Part shown: piece after piece, positions 18,104 through 28,492 of the stretch
Layout of the letters: each line of letters starts with the position of its first letter
How positions within the stretch are numbered: the stretch's first letter is position 1
Assembly (NCBI RefSeq): GCF_964028355.1
Contig: NZ_OZ034761.1
Coordinates: forward strand, 1,116,001 to 1,180,000
Reading direction: 5' to 3'
DNA length: 64,000 nucleotides
From: Wolbachia endosymbiont (group B) of Gerris lacustris
Lineage (GTDB): Bacteria > Pseudomonadota > Alphaproteobacteria > Rickettsiales > Anaplasmataceae
Translations under genes and position numbers: made by a program
The notes under the pieces: model-generated
What the model saw: only the letters and a program-made list of their open reading frames with translations
Told to the model about the DNA's origin: nothing
Database searches by the model: none

Positions 18104-21100
18104 TTATTGATGTTCTGGGCTTTGAAAATAATCAACTAAACCAATAGACAAAGACCATTTGTTACCTTTGCTATCAAGTATTGTAATATCTTTTATCTCT
18201 AAGCTATCCTCTGTAAGGTCAGAGATTGATTTGCTGTAACATGCATTTATATAACTCCTTTTACCTTCTTGTATGCTTATACTATCAACATCCATTACAT
18301 TTAATTCAGCAAAATCAACAATATTATAAGGTATACTTTGATAAGGTACTGCTTTGTTTTTTATTTTTAGATTGAGCCTTATTGGTAACGATGAAATTTT
18401 GCTATTTAATGTATCTGGTAGTTTGATAATATAATGGTGTTGCCGTTTCTCTCCTTCTATTGTAATATCCTGGTAGTAATTACATAGCATCACGTAGTCA
18501 TCATAACCATAACCCCGTCCGTTATTAAGGTATTTCTGATAACTATTTGTAACGTCAGAATTATTATAGCTAAAATCAACAATTACCTGATCTGAGTACA
18601 TACCAGCAATTATCACTTTTTCATTAGGTACTCCCATGTGATTTTTAATGACTTCTACTTGAGATACTGGTATGTCAAAATTACTGTTATTGGCAATATC
18701 TTTTGCAACTTGATAAGTATTAGTCAATTCTTGATCTAGAATACTTGCTTGTATAAATGCTTTTAACTTTTTTTCACTATTTTGTATAATTTCTCTACTA
18801 ATATTCTCACCTGAGTTTCTCAATTTTTGATATCTAATATCCTTCACCGTATCGAGCAAAGACTTATCTTGTATTGTAACAAATTCTGTTATTCCATTGC
18901 TACTTACTTGAATTACTAGATTTTTAAAATCATTGATTTTAGTACTTGAGACAATACTTTGCATATCATTAGCAAAAAGATCTAAGCTATAGCTAACTTT
19001 TTCTTCACTTATCCCCCACTGTGTGATATTAGCAACTTGAACTCTTATTGTGTCAATATTTTCTTTTATTTTTTCTGTACTGCCTAAATCACTCACTATC
19101 CTAGCATTATCACTGTCTTCATTAACAACAAATATTGTTTGCTTTAATCCCCTGTGATGCACGTTTTCTCTGTTGACTACTCTAACTTCATAATCTTTAT
19201 CTGTGCAATTAGATGAATTCTGCCAGACTTCTGCATTTTTTACATTAATCAATCTTGTTTTACAGTGAGTAGTAATATTTTGCTTGCTGTCAGAATTGGA
19301 CACATAGTTATATGTGTTAACCAATCTTATGTTATTACTATTACCATAACGTATAGTTCTACCATACAAATTTGCAACGACATTATTAGCCTTAACATTC
19401 ATTACTAGAGTATTTTCTTTTCCTGGTCCACCTTCAAGAGTACCAGACGTATAGTCATTAATAATAAAAATAGTTTCATTATTTTTCGAGCCAACATAAC
19501 GTATATTACTACCCTCTGGAATATTCATTACTGCTGGATAATTTGCTGCTGCTGTTAATGTTTTAGGTCCTGAAATATATAATACTGATCCTCTAGGAAA
19601 TGTTTGCCTTTTTGTATTACCAGGATCTTTCCTTTTTGGATTAGTAAAAATAAAAGGTTCTCCTGAAAAAGAAATAGCCCTTTGACAATCTCTATAGATC
19701 TTGCCAGAATTACAAAGTTGATTGCTACCATAAGAGGAGTGTATTTCACTTTTATCAATGCAATCAGGTTGTTGCATTTCTTTCTTTAATGGTACATCTA
19801 CAATTCTTAAACCAAGATTTTCGTATTCAGATTTAGTTAAATGAGGAATATGTTTTGCATCAGTATTAACAATATAAACTTTTTCCTTTTTATATGATTC
19901 TTGCAAACATTTATTTGCTATAAAACTCCCTGCAGAAAAAGCAATTGCCCCAAGAATAGGAAGTGCACATTCAAATCCTTGCATATTCAGAGTATAAGGT
20001 ATCATAGGTAATGCTTTGGATATGTCAAGTAAAGATAAATCGTTCTTTACATTAGAAGCCTTGCCAATTTGACTAAAAGAGATATTATTGTATTTTTCTT
20101 CCAATCTGCAATACTGTATACATTGCCACGCTATATTAGATCCTGAACATATACCTTTGCCATCATACCTAATTATTTCACTATATTTTTCTTTAATAGA
20201 TGTTACATACTGCACAACTGCAGCAATATCATAATTATCATCTAATAAACGGATAGCTATTTCTTTTACATAATTTAAATAACCCTTTATTCTAATTGTG
20301 TCTTCATATTCTTTTTCTACATCTCTTCCTGTAAAAAACTTGATTACCCCTGCAAAAAACACTTCTGCTTGTTCACCACCAGGTAATAGAGGTATTTGTT
20401 CTGCTATTGCTTTTGTATACTCTATTCTCTCATGAATTTCTATACCAATTGTTATCAACACATCAGCAACCATAGTAACTATTGCTACCCTTCCTAAAAC
20501 CTTGCCTGCAATAGATAACCCTCTTAAAATCTTAGTAGTTGCACTTACACTTTTTACTGTAAAGCTAACACCTGCGCTTATAGGCCTTATACTCATGCTT
20601 GCTAGTTTTACACCACTGCTAGCTGTCCAATAATAATTTAGTGGGTGATGATTTCCTTGAGCTATTTCATTTACGCTATACCCAAATTGATAAGCAATGG
20701 TTGCAAATGTAATACTTTGAACTACAGGATTACTGATAACCTTAACAAAAGCTTGACGTGCAGGCCCTGGTATTTTACCAATCATTTTCCCTACCTTACT
20801 ATTAGGAGAAATACTTACACTCGTCCTAACATCATCCATAGCATCTAGTATACCATTGATACCAAATACTTGCTTTAAAGCATTATTATCATGTCGTCCA
20901 AGTGTTGCTGTATCACCTATACTATCAAGCAAGTCATATATGGCTATCATGGAAAAAAACTTTCCACCTTTTGCTCCTTTTATTTTTGCTGAATCAAATT
21001 TATTACGATCAAATGCAATTCCTTTTTCTTGAAGGCTGCTTTCTACATTACTAATATAATCTGTAAAAACTTTTTCACCAAGATCATCAAAATGACTTTT

Positions 21101-23998
21101 AAACCTGTTGAAAGTATCTTCTCTAACCCCTTTTGCTAACAAGTTCTGTTTAATTTCCTCTACAATATTATTGTAATCTTGATTAGTTTGAACATCACCT
21201 ATATCTTCAATGTATCTTTTATTCTCTAACAACTGCTTATCATTTGATAGTTGATGTAATTTATCAAAGATTACTTCTTTCCCATCTTGAAATATACTAT
21301 CCAATTTTATTCTATAATCATCAATTCTTAAGTAATATTCGCTACCTTGCTCTTTAATTTCTTCTATTATAGCATACTCTTTATCGCTGCTTACTTTTAA
21401 CTTTATCTCAAGATTTTTCTCATCCAGTATATAATTTTCTATACTCTTAATACTTGCAGTATCATCTATTATTAATTCTTTATCATTACCGTCATTGTCT
21501 TTGAATTTTACACTCATTTTACCACCATCAATCCTCACTTGAGGAGAATCTATAGTTATAATTTTTGTGTCATAAGCTTCAATACCAAACAACTCTTTAA
21601 TAAATCTTTCTTTTTCTTCCTTTGTAATCTCTTCTTCATCACGTGAATCTATACAGGCCATACCTGTACTGCGCTGTTTCCTTCCTTTAGAACATTGTTG
21701 CTGACTAAAACTAAAGATAGAGCTATGAATTACTTTAACAGAAGCAAACTCATCTTTGCTCATTAAAATAAGAGAATCTGCACTATTTGCACCTTTATCA
21801 AACACAACACCCATAAAGGCCACTTCTTTTCCATCTGTAAGTGTTTTGTAAGTTACACCTTTTACATACTCTGTATTTATCTGATCATTTGCCTCCTTTA
21901 CCAATGCATCAGCTGTCTTACCCTCCCTTGGTCCTTTAAGTTCTAATCCTACTGGATCGTATTCTGTAGCACTGCTAGCTTGATCTGCAAACTTAATACC
22001 ATGCACGACCATATCAATACGTTTTCCCCTACCAGTTTGAAACTCTGTTAATACTAATGCTCTGTTTTCTTGTGATTCTCCTAACTTTATATCACTATAG
22101 TGGCTGAATGCTCCATGAAATACAGCTTGAGTATGCGCTTCTTTTTCTATTAGAAATTTAAAAGGTAGCATTGCCTCACCTAATTTTCCAAATAACTCCT
22201 TATACTTGCCTATTGATTGAGATCGATCTTGTGAAGAAGCAAGCTGAGACTCTAGTACTGCATCAAATTTTTCCTTTAACTCGGCAGGATAAGGAATGTT
22301 TTTCCATTCTCCATTAAAAGATTCTTTTCCCCCTTTATACTCATTCAAAGAATTATATCTATCAATCTTTTTTATATTAAAAAAATCTGGTTTTCTTTCC
22401 TCTTGTAAACTTACACATACTTCTGTTATTTTACCAATTTTTGGTAGAGTAATAGGTATCTTTTTCTCACTAAACTCTCCTTTTCCTCCCTCTTTAATGT
22501 GAAAAATAAACACCTCTTTATCCTGTCCTTGATTTCCTTTAGTCAGCATAAATGTTGTCACAGGCCTTTCAGCTGATTGTGCACCCGACCTGGTAGAAGG
22601 AGCAAGTGGGTACTCATTATATAAAAATACAGATTTCTCTAAATGAATTCTCTCGAACTCGTTAGCAAGAAGAAGTTGCCCTAATAGAAATCTACTAAAG
22701 TAATTACCTCCTTTCTCCGGCGTACCAGGAAATGTATGATAAATACGTTCTAGTGGCTGTTTTATTTTTTCTGTTATATCAGTAATTGTACTTCTTTCAC
22801 CATTCCAACTTGAAGTTACTTCTAAAAGCTTCTGTATTGTAGGTGGAGCAGGTTCCCTTTCACGAGGTGGAGATATATACATTGAAAACTTTTCGCCTTC
22901 AGTTGAATCCAAATTTAACCCTACACATAAGACATTGTCTGAAATGGTTAAAACACGCATTGTATTTGGCTGAAAGCCTTTTGCATAATCCTTTGCTTGC
23001 TCTAATGCATTACCTGGCGTTGTACCAGCAGCTGTTCCTGCTTTTAATTCAATAATAATTGGAACAGCATTTAATGATCTATCCCTACCACGAGGTACTA
23101 GAACGATATCAGCATAACCTCTCCCTGCAAATTGCTCTAAGTAAACCCTAAGATTATGTCTATAGCGAAAATTTACTAAAGCTCCTGCTACAAATCCATG
23201 ATGTGCTGCTTCTCGTACCTCTTTACCATAGACAAGTGAATCCTCATATTCAGAGTGGATCTTACTAACTTTCTTAAGAACTTCGTCCAAAGATTTTTTC
23301 ACCTCTTTTTCATCAGAATTAGTCAACTCTGCTATATCGATTTCTGGATTGTTCCATACCCCTTTTTTTATTTCCTTACATTCATGGATTGCAGAAGTAT
23401 CCTTGTCCAATTTATTACTTTCCACATTAACAGATATCCCTGCCATTTTCCCTTTGGCATCTTTTTCTTTAGTGATTTCTACCAATCTCACACCTAGCTT
23501 ACCTTGATCTCTAGCTAGCCTCACAATGTTATTCCTGGCGACTTTAGTATTGCCCAATATCTTATCTAACTCACCATAACTAAACTTTTTCTTTGTGCTG
23601 CCAGATTCTGCAATAACAAAGAGCTTTACTTTATCAGCAACATCCTCTGGGCTTTTGATTTCTTCATTTTTTATAACAGCTACTTTTAGAGTCTTTGCAC
23701 TATCAAAAATAAAATATACTTTCTCAATATTCAGCTTTGTTGCAATTTCTGTGTCTACCAAAGTAGAAAAGCTTCCCAAAAAGAAATGCGGAAAAAAACC
23801 TTCCTTACCTACTGAATGTAAATACGAAGGAACCTGATCAATATATGATTGAAACCTTGCCTTAAAAGACTCAAAATCACTCCCTTTTTGAGCTGAAGTA
23901 CTTGGGCCAGCTTTTACTGATTCTCGAATTAGTAGCTCTATTAATTCAAAATCTTGCACTCCTTGATTATCCACTTCTCCTTGCTTTCTTTTAGGCAT
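18104..23998 (-). CDS. cifB: CifB-like protein with two PD-(D/E)XK nuclease domains and large toxin-like C-terminus (1964 aa)
   Basis: CifB acts with CifA in cytoplasmic incompatibility. Residues 1-760 look like a CinB-type CifB core. Nuclease 1 has D297 (GRGYADIVL), E317 and K319 (IIIELKAG) and Q334. Nuclease 2 has D662 (RIDMVV), E686 and K688 (VGLELKGP) and Q706. Both active sites look complete. No Ulp1-type protease motif was found. R773-R776 (RKQR) is a possible proprotein-convertase site. Residues ~1010-1235 are hydrophobic and resemble the TcdA/TcdB pore-forming region (AIVTMVADVLITIGIEIHER, then FFTGRD); ~1480-1620 is Asn/Val-rich beta sequence, and the rest is unrecognised. AAGGAG lies 7 bp before the ATG, and cifA ends 29 bp upstream. 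Length and layout suggest the long Type V group, but other types were not excluded. Confidence 0.82.
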   Translation of the reverse strand: MPKRKQGEVDNQGVQDFELIELLIRESVKAGPSTSAQKGSDFESFKARFQSYIDQVPSYLHSVGKEGFFPHFFLGSFSTLVDTEIATKLNIEKVYFIFDSAKTLKVAVIKNEEIKSPEDVADKVKLFVIAESGSTKKKFSYGELDKILGNTKVARNNIVRLARDQGKLGVRLVEITKEKDAKGKMAGISVNVESNKLDKDTSAIHECKEIKKGVWNNPEIDIAELTNSDEKEVKKSLDEVLKKVSKIHSEYEDSLVYGKEVREAAHHGFVAGALVNFRYRHNLRVYLEQFAGRGYADIVLVPRGRDRSLNAVPIIIELKAGTAAGTTPGNALEQAKDYAKGFQPNTMRVLTISDNVLCVGLNLDSTEGEKFSMYISPPREREPAPPTIQKLLEVTSSWNGERSTITDITEKIKQPLERIYHTFPGTPEKGGNYFSRFLLGQLLLANEFERIHLEKSVFLYNEYPLAPSTRSGAQSAERPVTTFMLTKGNQGQDKEVFIFHIKEGGKGEFSEKKIPITLPKIGKITEVCVSLQEERKPDFFNIKKIDRYNSLNEYKGGKESFNGEWKNIPYPAELKEKFDAVLESQLASSQDRSQSIGKYKELFGKLGEAMLPFKFLIEKEAHTQAVFHGAFSHYSDIKLGESQENRALVLTEFQTGRGKRIDMVVHGIKFADQASSATEYDPVGLELKGPREGKTADALVKEANDQINTEYVKGVTYKTLTDGKEVAFMGVVFDKGANSADSLILMSKDEFASVKVIHSSIFSFSQQQCSKGRKQRSTGMACIDSRDEEEITKEEKERFIKELFGIEAYDTKIITIDSPQVRIDGGKMSVKFKDNDGNDKELIIDDTASIKSIENYILDEKNLEIKLKVSSDKEYAIIEEIKEQGSEYYLRIDDYRIKLDSIFQDGKEVIFDKLHQLSNDKQLLENKRYIEDIGDVQTNQDYNNIVEEIKQNLLAKGVREDTFNRFKSHFDDLGEKVFTDYISNVESSLQEKGIAFDRNKFDSAKIKGAKGGKFFSMIAIYDLLDSIGDTATLGRHDNNALKQVFGINGILDAMDDVRTSVSISPNSKVGKMIGKIPGPARQAFVKVISNPVVQSITFATIAYQFGYSVNEIAQGNHHPLNYYWTASSGVKLASMSIRPISAGVSFTVKSVSATTKILRGLSIAGKVLGRVAIVTMVADVLITIGIEIHERIEYTKAIAEQIPLLPGGEQAEVFFAGVIKFFTGRDVEKEYEDTIRIKGYLNYVKEIAIRLLDDNYDIAAVVQYVTSIKEKYSEIIRYDGKGICSGSNIAWQCIQYCRLEEKYNNISFSQIGKASNVKNDLSLLDISKALPMIPYTLNMQGFECALPILGAIAFSAGSFIANKCLQESYKKEKVYIVNTDAKHIPHLTKSEYENLGLRIVDVPLKKEMQQPDCIDKSEIHSSYGSNQLCNSGKIYRDCQRAISFSGEPFIFTNPKRKDPGNTKRQTFPRGSVLYISGPKTLTAAANYPAVMNIPEGSNIRYVGSKNNETIFIINDYTSGTLEGGPGKENTLVMNVKANNVVANLYGRTIRYGNSNNIRLVNTYNYVSNSDSKQNITTHCKTRLINVKNAEVWQNSSNCTDKDYEVRVVNRENVHHRGLKQTIFVVNEDSDNARIVSDLGSTEKIKENIDTIRVQVANITQWGISEEKVSYSLDLFANDMQSIVSSTKINDFKNLVIQVSSNGITEFVTIQDKSLLDTVKDIRYQKLRNSGENISREIIQNSEKKLKAFIQASILDQELTNTYQVAKDIANNSNFDIPVSQVEVIKNHMGVPNEKVIIAGMYSDQVIVDFSYNNSDVTNSYQKYLNNGRGYGYDDYVMLCNYYQDITIEGEKRQHHYIIKLPDTLNSKISSLPIRLNLKIKNKAVPYQSIPYNIVDFAELNVMDVDSISIQEGKRSYINACYSKSISDLTEDSLEIKDITILDSKGNKWSLSIGLVDYFQSPEHQ

Positions 23999-24027
23999 AT
24001 AACACTCCTTCTAGACATATAATATTT

Positions 24028-25335
24028 TTAATGATCACCTAACCCAACATAAGATTGTTTACTAATCTCTACCTCAGCTAAATCACCACTTGGGCCAGGT
24101 ATGTTTTTTTGATCGAGTTCTTTATCAGCAAACTTACCATACGCTAAAAACTTATTTAATGAATCATGATCTCCTTGCTCTAATATAGAACGTATGTAAT
24201 CTGCTTGTTTGCAACTCATGAATTCTTTTATTTGATTAGAGTCCAGCTTATCTAGCACCGCCCATACCGGTTCCATAGTACCCTTCTTCACCCAACGTAC
24301 TAATAGATTTGTATGAGAAAAAGATGAATCCATTACTTCTTCATTTATTACAAGTGCACGATGGCTATCAAACCCTTCCTTTATCCATATGTGCATGAAA
24401 AGCTTTTTAGCTGCATTTACATAATATCCTGAATAGTCTTGTATTCTTATAGAGTACAAACGGGTATGATAACTATTTTCTGAAATATTACCTGGTTCTA
24501 AATAATCAAATAACTTCTGAAATTTATCAAAGCTAAGCATATCTATCATTCTATTTAAAGAACCATAATGACCATTTTTCTCCAAATCTCCTTTCAAAAG
24601 CTCTGGATATTTATCAGGACTTATCTGACTTAAACAAAATTCAAATACATCAGGATAGCCACTATCACCTGCTGCATGCACTGCAATTCTCATGAAAACT
24701 TCATCTTTTTCCTGAGTACTTAATTCACTTTCAGGTAATGACTGAACCTTATCCCAAAAGAATTCTACTGCTTCTACACGCCTTCTATTTGAACTTATTG
24801 CTGCACGATGTAAACCAAAGACATAAGGATGCTGACCTTTTAGATCTAACTCGGAAATGTATCCACTAACAAAATGTGACCAAAATTGCATCATTGCATC
24901 TGTACACCAACTTCCACTTACTGATTTAACTAATTTTTTTAGTGCATCTGAATCTCCATCTTTTATTTTATCTTCCTGTTTAAAATGTTCAAATAGAGAA
25001 ATTATATCTTCTTCTAAGCAACACCAACATGCGATTTGGTAGAGATAAAAGTCCTTTAGTGGATTGCTTGTACCCTTCCAATTTTTTGGTTCAATCATCT
25101 TTTTAGCAACTACTCTTCTATTGAGTTTAATACCATGTATCGTATCGGTTTTTCCCCAACATTCTTCATTCGATAATACATCTAAAAAGAATGGAAGTTT
25201 TGTTTCACCCCAGGTACCAAACAAAGGCAAAAATGCACCGCACCAATTTTTCAATTGAAGTTGTTTAGATTCTTTATAAGGATCATTATCTTTAATAATA
25301 GAGAAAGCTGCCTTAGTTAGGTCATCATAGTCCAT
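24028..25335 (-). CDS. cifA: CifA-like protein
   Basis: A 435-aa CifA homologue. Alignment by eye to CidA-type proteins is good over the first ~110 residues: LQLKNWCGAFLPLF, LDVLSNEECWGKTDTIHGIK, NPLKDFYLYQIACWCCLEED, and the GPSGD-like Pro/Gly tail near the end is also shared. CifA is needed with CifB for cytoplasmic incompatibility and alone for rescue. I start at the ATG at 25335 because the GGAGG Shine-Dalgarno lies inside the first codons of the ORF that begins at 25350, so the upstream ATG cannot use it. cifA precedes cifB with a 29-bp gap, the standard order. Confidence 0.85.
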   Translation of the reverse strand: MDYDDLTKAAFSIIKDNDPYKESKQLQLKNWCGAFLPLFGTWGETKLPFFLDVLSNEECWGKTDTIHGIKLNRRVVAKKMIEPKNWKGTSNPLKDFYLYQIACWCCLEEDIISLFEHFKQEDKIKDGDSDALKKLVKSVSGSWCTDAMMQFWSHFVSGYISELDLKGQHPYVFGLHRAAISSNRRRVEAVEFFWDKVQSLPESELSTQEKDEVFMRIAVHAAGDSGYPDVFEFCLSQISPDKYPELLKGDLEKNGHYGSLNRMIDMLSFDKFQKLFDYLEPGNISENSYHTRLYSIRIQDYSGYYVNAAKKLFMHIWIKEGFDSHRALVINEEVMDSSFSHTNLLVRWVKKGTMEPVWAVLDKLDSNQIKEFMSCKQADYIRSILEQGDHDSLNKFLAYGKFADKELDQKNIPGPSGDLAEVEISKQSYVGLGDH

Positions 25336-25402
25336 AATTCTTACCTCCATAAAAAAAGCATACAGAGCTATAATAATTTATAAACTCCATACCAGTTTCA
25401 AC

Positions 25403-25430
25403 ATCATACTCCACCTTTGTAACCTGTCAA
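25403..25430 (-). promoter_or_regulatory. Candidate cifA promoter
   Basis: On the minus strand TTGACA (25430-25425), a 16-bp spacer and TATGAT (25408-25403) lie about 70 bp upstream of the chosen cifA start. The -35 box is perfect consensus. Confidence 0.5.
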
Positions 25431-26204
25431 TTCTTATTTAGAAAATTTTTCAGACTTATAGTAATTTTGGGCAAAAGGCCCTTAATAGGCTCAATACATG
25501 ACCTCTTATTTATTTTAAATTTTTTTTGTCGCGAGCTTGCCTTAATTCTTCTGTAAATAAATTAATATTAATTTAGTAAAATATATTGTTAATATCTCAA
25601 GCAAAACAGCCATTTCCAACACTCAAAACCAAGGGCGGTGAGAGCTTTTTGTTTTGGGATGGGTTGGTCTACCAAACGATACATACGAACTTTTTTGTAT
25701 GACAATCTTATTACATGCTAAAACTATCCATATTAGCGCATTTCATCCATATCTACATACGAACTATTTTGCCTAACTTTATTGCAAAGATTTCAAAATT
25801 CTATTTTCACAATCCTATTTTTAGGCTGTTTGTTCTCAAAAATATACGACCTTTTTTGAAGGAGTAAACAATTGAATTCTTTATAACACTAACTAGCATG
25901 ATACTTTTACTAAAGTATTTTTTGAAAAAGTTAGTTGACTCATAAATAATTCTCTACTAATACTGGCATGTGTTTTTTATTCTGCTGAAGTGGCTCCGCA
26001 GGTTACTGTATAAGCTTCAGCAGTTTTGCACTCCTTTAAAGCATCATATTCCTATATATTAAATATCGCTGGTGTTCTCAATTTTGTTGATCTATAGTAA
26101 AATTGGCTAAAACTTCCAGTAATAAACAACTTTTAACCTAGCAGTACTCACCATAAAAACTTAACAAAAGCTTAACGACGTGAGTAGTAAAAAGATTATG
26201 GTTA

Positions 26205-26233
26205 TTGACTTAATGTTACATATCGCATACAAT
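26205..26233 (+). promoter_or_regulatory. Strong sigma70-like promoter for the ankyrin gene
   Basis: TTGACT, a 17-bp spacer and TACAAT, followed by GAGGGG 8 bp before the ATG at 26265. Unusually close to consensus for this window. Confidence 0.65.
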
Positions 26234-26264
26234 GTATTGTGTATATTAGCTTAGAGGGGTAAGT

Positions 26265-28208
26265 ATGGGTGAATCTACTGGGATGGTAAAATCTATCATC
26301 AATCTACTAAAACCCAAACCAGAACCATCTGATTTTGAATATGAATCCATTATAGAACATCTATCATCTAAAGAGCATTTATTAAATGAGCTGATGAATG
26401 ATATGTGGTACTCAGGAGATTTACCATCAGTTAGAAATCATAATGAACTACCTTCTTTAATAGATAGCAAACTTGGACTAAATGAACAAATTTGTGTTTG
26501 GTTTGCTCTGGACCACGATCTTACGCCAAGTCAAAAAAATTTAAACAAGAAGTTACTTAGTGCTCTAAAATGTTTAGCTTCTAACTGTGGTTCATTTGAT
26601 AATACTGAACCTCTTGAAGAATTTTTACATGATAATAGAAACAATAAAGATTTAAAAGTAATTCTTAACCTCAAAAGAGGAGAATCTCAATCAACAGTAT
26701 TGCATGCAATTGCAGGAGCAAATATTGGTGGATTTCGTCGCATAGGAAATCAGGCTATAGATTTACTCTTAGAAGCAGGCGCAGATCCTAACATACAAGA
26801 TAATAAAGGAAAAACACCATTATGCCTTGCTGCTGCCAAAGGTCATTACGATAATACAAACTCTCTCCTCTCAAAAGGAGCTAACCCTAATATAACAAGT
26901 AGAAAGGGTAAAACTCCACAACAAATAGCAACTAATAAACTCTGCTACAATATAGAAGAATTATTTTTAACTGATAAACAGAAAAAGATGAATAAGGAAT
27001 TGTATGACTTACTTGCACTAGATTCAGACTGCACTAAAAATTTAAAGGAGTTTTTAAGTAAGCATAAAAGAGACTCAGACCTAAAAGTGGTGCTAAATAT
27101 TCGGCACGGAATGGGTGAGTCAAAAGTGTTCTCATATGTTGAACGTTTTGCTTGGGACAATGAAGATCTTGCTCAAGAGTTAAGAAAAATATTTCTAGAA
27201 GCAGGAGCATTAGATTATGATAAAAATATTATTTATCGTCAGCAAAAGAAAGGACAGGTCAGCAAATTACTCGTTAATTTAACCTCAAATCAAAAGGAGA
27301 AGTTAAATAAGTTTTCTGATAAGGTGTTTCAAGCTCAAAATATGGCTGAACTTGAAGAGATTGTAAACGATGCTATAAAGTCTGGTGTACGATTAAACTA
27401 TTCTCTTTCACAAGATTTCTTTTCAGGTAATGAGTACACTTTTACCGATTATGTGATGAAAAAAATCAGTGAGTTGGAAAAAAATCCTAAAGTTGCTAGT
27501 AATATAATATGTCAATTAGTATCAAAAGGGGCAGTGTTTGGTAATACAGTTGATGCTAACACACTGACATCAGAATTTAAAGAGCATAAAACTAACCTAA
27601 AAAAAGCTTATAGAGATTATATTAGCACTTCTCATAAGTTTATTGAAATCGCAAAAAGTGCAACCAATAGCGAGCTAAAAGATGCAAGAGTAGACAACTC
27701 CGTTTTTTACTTAGAATATTCTAAAGATAGTAAAATAGACATTATAAAGATAACAGATGGGACAAGGGATTTAGGTCTAACAGATGGGGATGTAAAGTGT
27801 GGAAGAAATATAGTAAGGATTGGTAATAGTGAAGTAGAAATTAAAACTGAAGATGGCATAAGGAATTACACAGATCTTACAGAAGGTAGCGATATAGTAT
27901 TAACTTTTTATACCAGTTTGGGAAATGTAGACGTTAGGCTGTATCCTGACATACAGAATAAAAGCAAAATTATAGTAGAAGTGAGTAATAGAGAAGAAAT
28001 ATTAGAAAAATTCAAAGGTCGCGAAGAAGAGTTAGGCAATGATTGCGAGCTTGGTAACTACTGGGTCTACGATGCTATTGAACAGGGATATTTTGAAAGA
28101 TCTGGTGGATTAATGCGTCCTGAAGTAATAAGCGAGTCTAACAACAAATGGACAGAACGTGAAGAATTAAGAAGGACTTCTGATCCTAGGAGAGAAGTTT
28201 CTAGGTAG
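26265..28208 (+). CDS. Ankyrin-repeat protein fused to the WO 373/387-aa C-terminal domain (647 aa)
   Basis: Residues ~143-225 contain two to three ankyrin repeats (NQAIDLLLEAGADPNIQDNK, GKTPLCLAAAKGHY). From ~345 to ~610 the protein matches the domain in the proteins at 8729-9850 and 51133-52296: KSGVRLNYSL, YTFTDYVM, KGAVFGNT, FYLEYSKDSKIDIIKI, GRNIVRIGNSEVEIK and GIRNYTDLTEGS. No signal peptide or membrane helix is evident. The gene is transcribed divergently from cifA behind a strong promoter. An effector role is possible because ankyrin proteins often act in host cells, but this is inference. Confidence 0.75.
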   Translation: MGESTGMVKSIINLLKPKPEPSDFEYESIIEHLSSKEHLLNELMNDMWYSGDLPSVRNHNELPSLIDSKLGLNEQICVWFALDHDLTPSQKNLNKKLLSALKCLASNCGSFDNTEPLEEFLHDNRNNKDLKVILNLKRGESQSTVLHAIAGANIGGFRRIGNQAIDLLLEAGADPNIQDNKGKTPLCLAAAKGHYDNTNSLLSKGANPNITSRKGKTPQQIATNKLCYNIEELFLTDKQKKMNKELYDLLALDSDCTKNLKEFLSKHKRDSDLKVVLNIRHGMGESKVFSYVERFAWDNEDLAQELRKIFLEAGALDYDKNIIYRQQKKGQVSKLLVNLTSNQKEKLNKFSDKVFQAQNMAELEEIVNDAIKSGVRLNYSLSQDFFSGNEYTFTDYVMKKISELEKNPKVASNIICQLVSKGAVFGNTVDANTLTSEFKEHKTNLKKAYRDYISTSHKFIEIAKSATNSELKDARVDNSVFYLEYSKDSKIDIIKITDGTRDLGLTDGDVKCGRNIVRIGNSEVEIKTEDGIRNYTDLTEGSDIVLTFYTSLGNVDVRLYPDIQNKSKIIVEVSNREEILEKFKGREEELGNDCELGNYWVYDAIEQGYFERSGGLMRPEVISESNNKWTEREELRRTSDPRREVSR

Positions 28209-28226
28209 ATTAATTTGCCATAAAGG

Positions 28227-28358
28227 TTAAAGATTATTATTTAAATATAAACTACTATAATTTATAGATTTTGGATCATTTTCTACCATTGTTGCGCCCA
28301 GTATGCTAAAATCTTCATTATTTATATTGATATTTTCACATAATTGATTCTGTAACAT
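28227..28358 (-). CDS. Possible small ORF (43 aa)
   Basis: An ORF beginning MLQNQLCENI and ending NYSSLYLNNNL, downstream on the same strand of the serine recombinase remnant. The preceding bases read RATQKDAEIDIEK in the matching direction before a stop, so this may be the tail of a decayed gene. No family recognised. Confidence 0.25.
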   Translation of the reverse strand: MLQNQLCENININNEDFSILGATMVENDPKSINYSSLYLNNNL

Positions 28359-28492
28359 TGACTTACTTTTCTATATCAATTTCAGCATCTTTTTGTGTGG
28401 CCCTTTGTAGTAGCTCCTTTTGCAATAACCTTTTTTAATTTTCTGGCACATACTTTTTTCGATGTTTTTTCATATTGTTGTTTTTATAAACG

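Larger units (their letters stand above)
25351..26264. other. Intergenic region between divergent cifA and ankyrin gene
   Basis: About 900 bp without an ORF of note. It holds promoters at both edges (minus-strand 25403-25430 and plus-strand 26205-26233). The middle is AT-rich. A variant of 'ACGAACTnTTTTG' recurs around 25686-25770 (CATACGAACTTTTTTG and CATACGAACTATTTTG), of unknown meaning. Confidence 0.5.

Noticed and set aside
19555..19758. Minus-strand 67-aa ORF inside cifB
   Set aside because: Lies in an alternative frame inside a long conserved reading frame.
18104..23998. Ulp1/SUMO-protease domain expected in CidB-type proteins
   Set aside because: No His...Asp...Gln...Cys pattern of that family was recognised; the core is the nuclease type instead.
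25351..26264. A gene between cifA and the ankyrin gene
   Set aside because: No frame longer than ~50 codons with a start and ribosome site is present.
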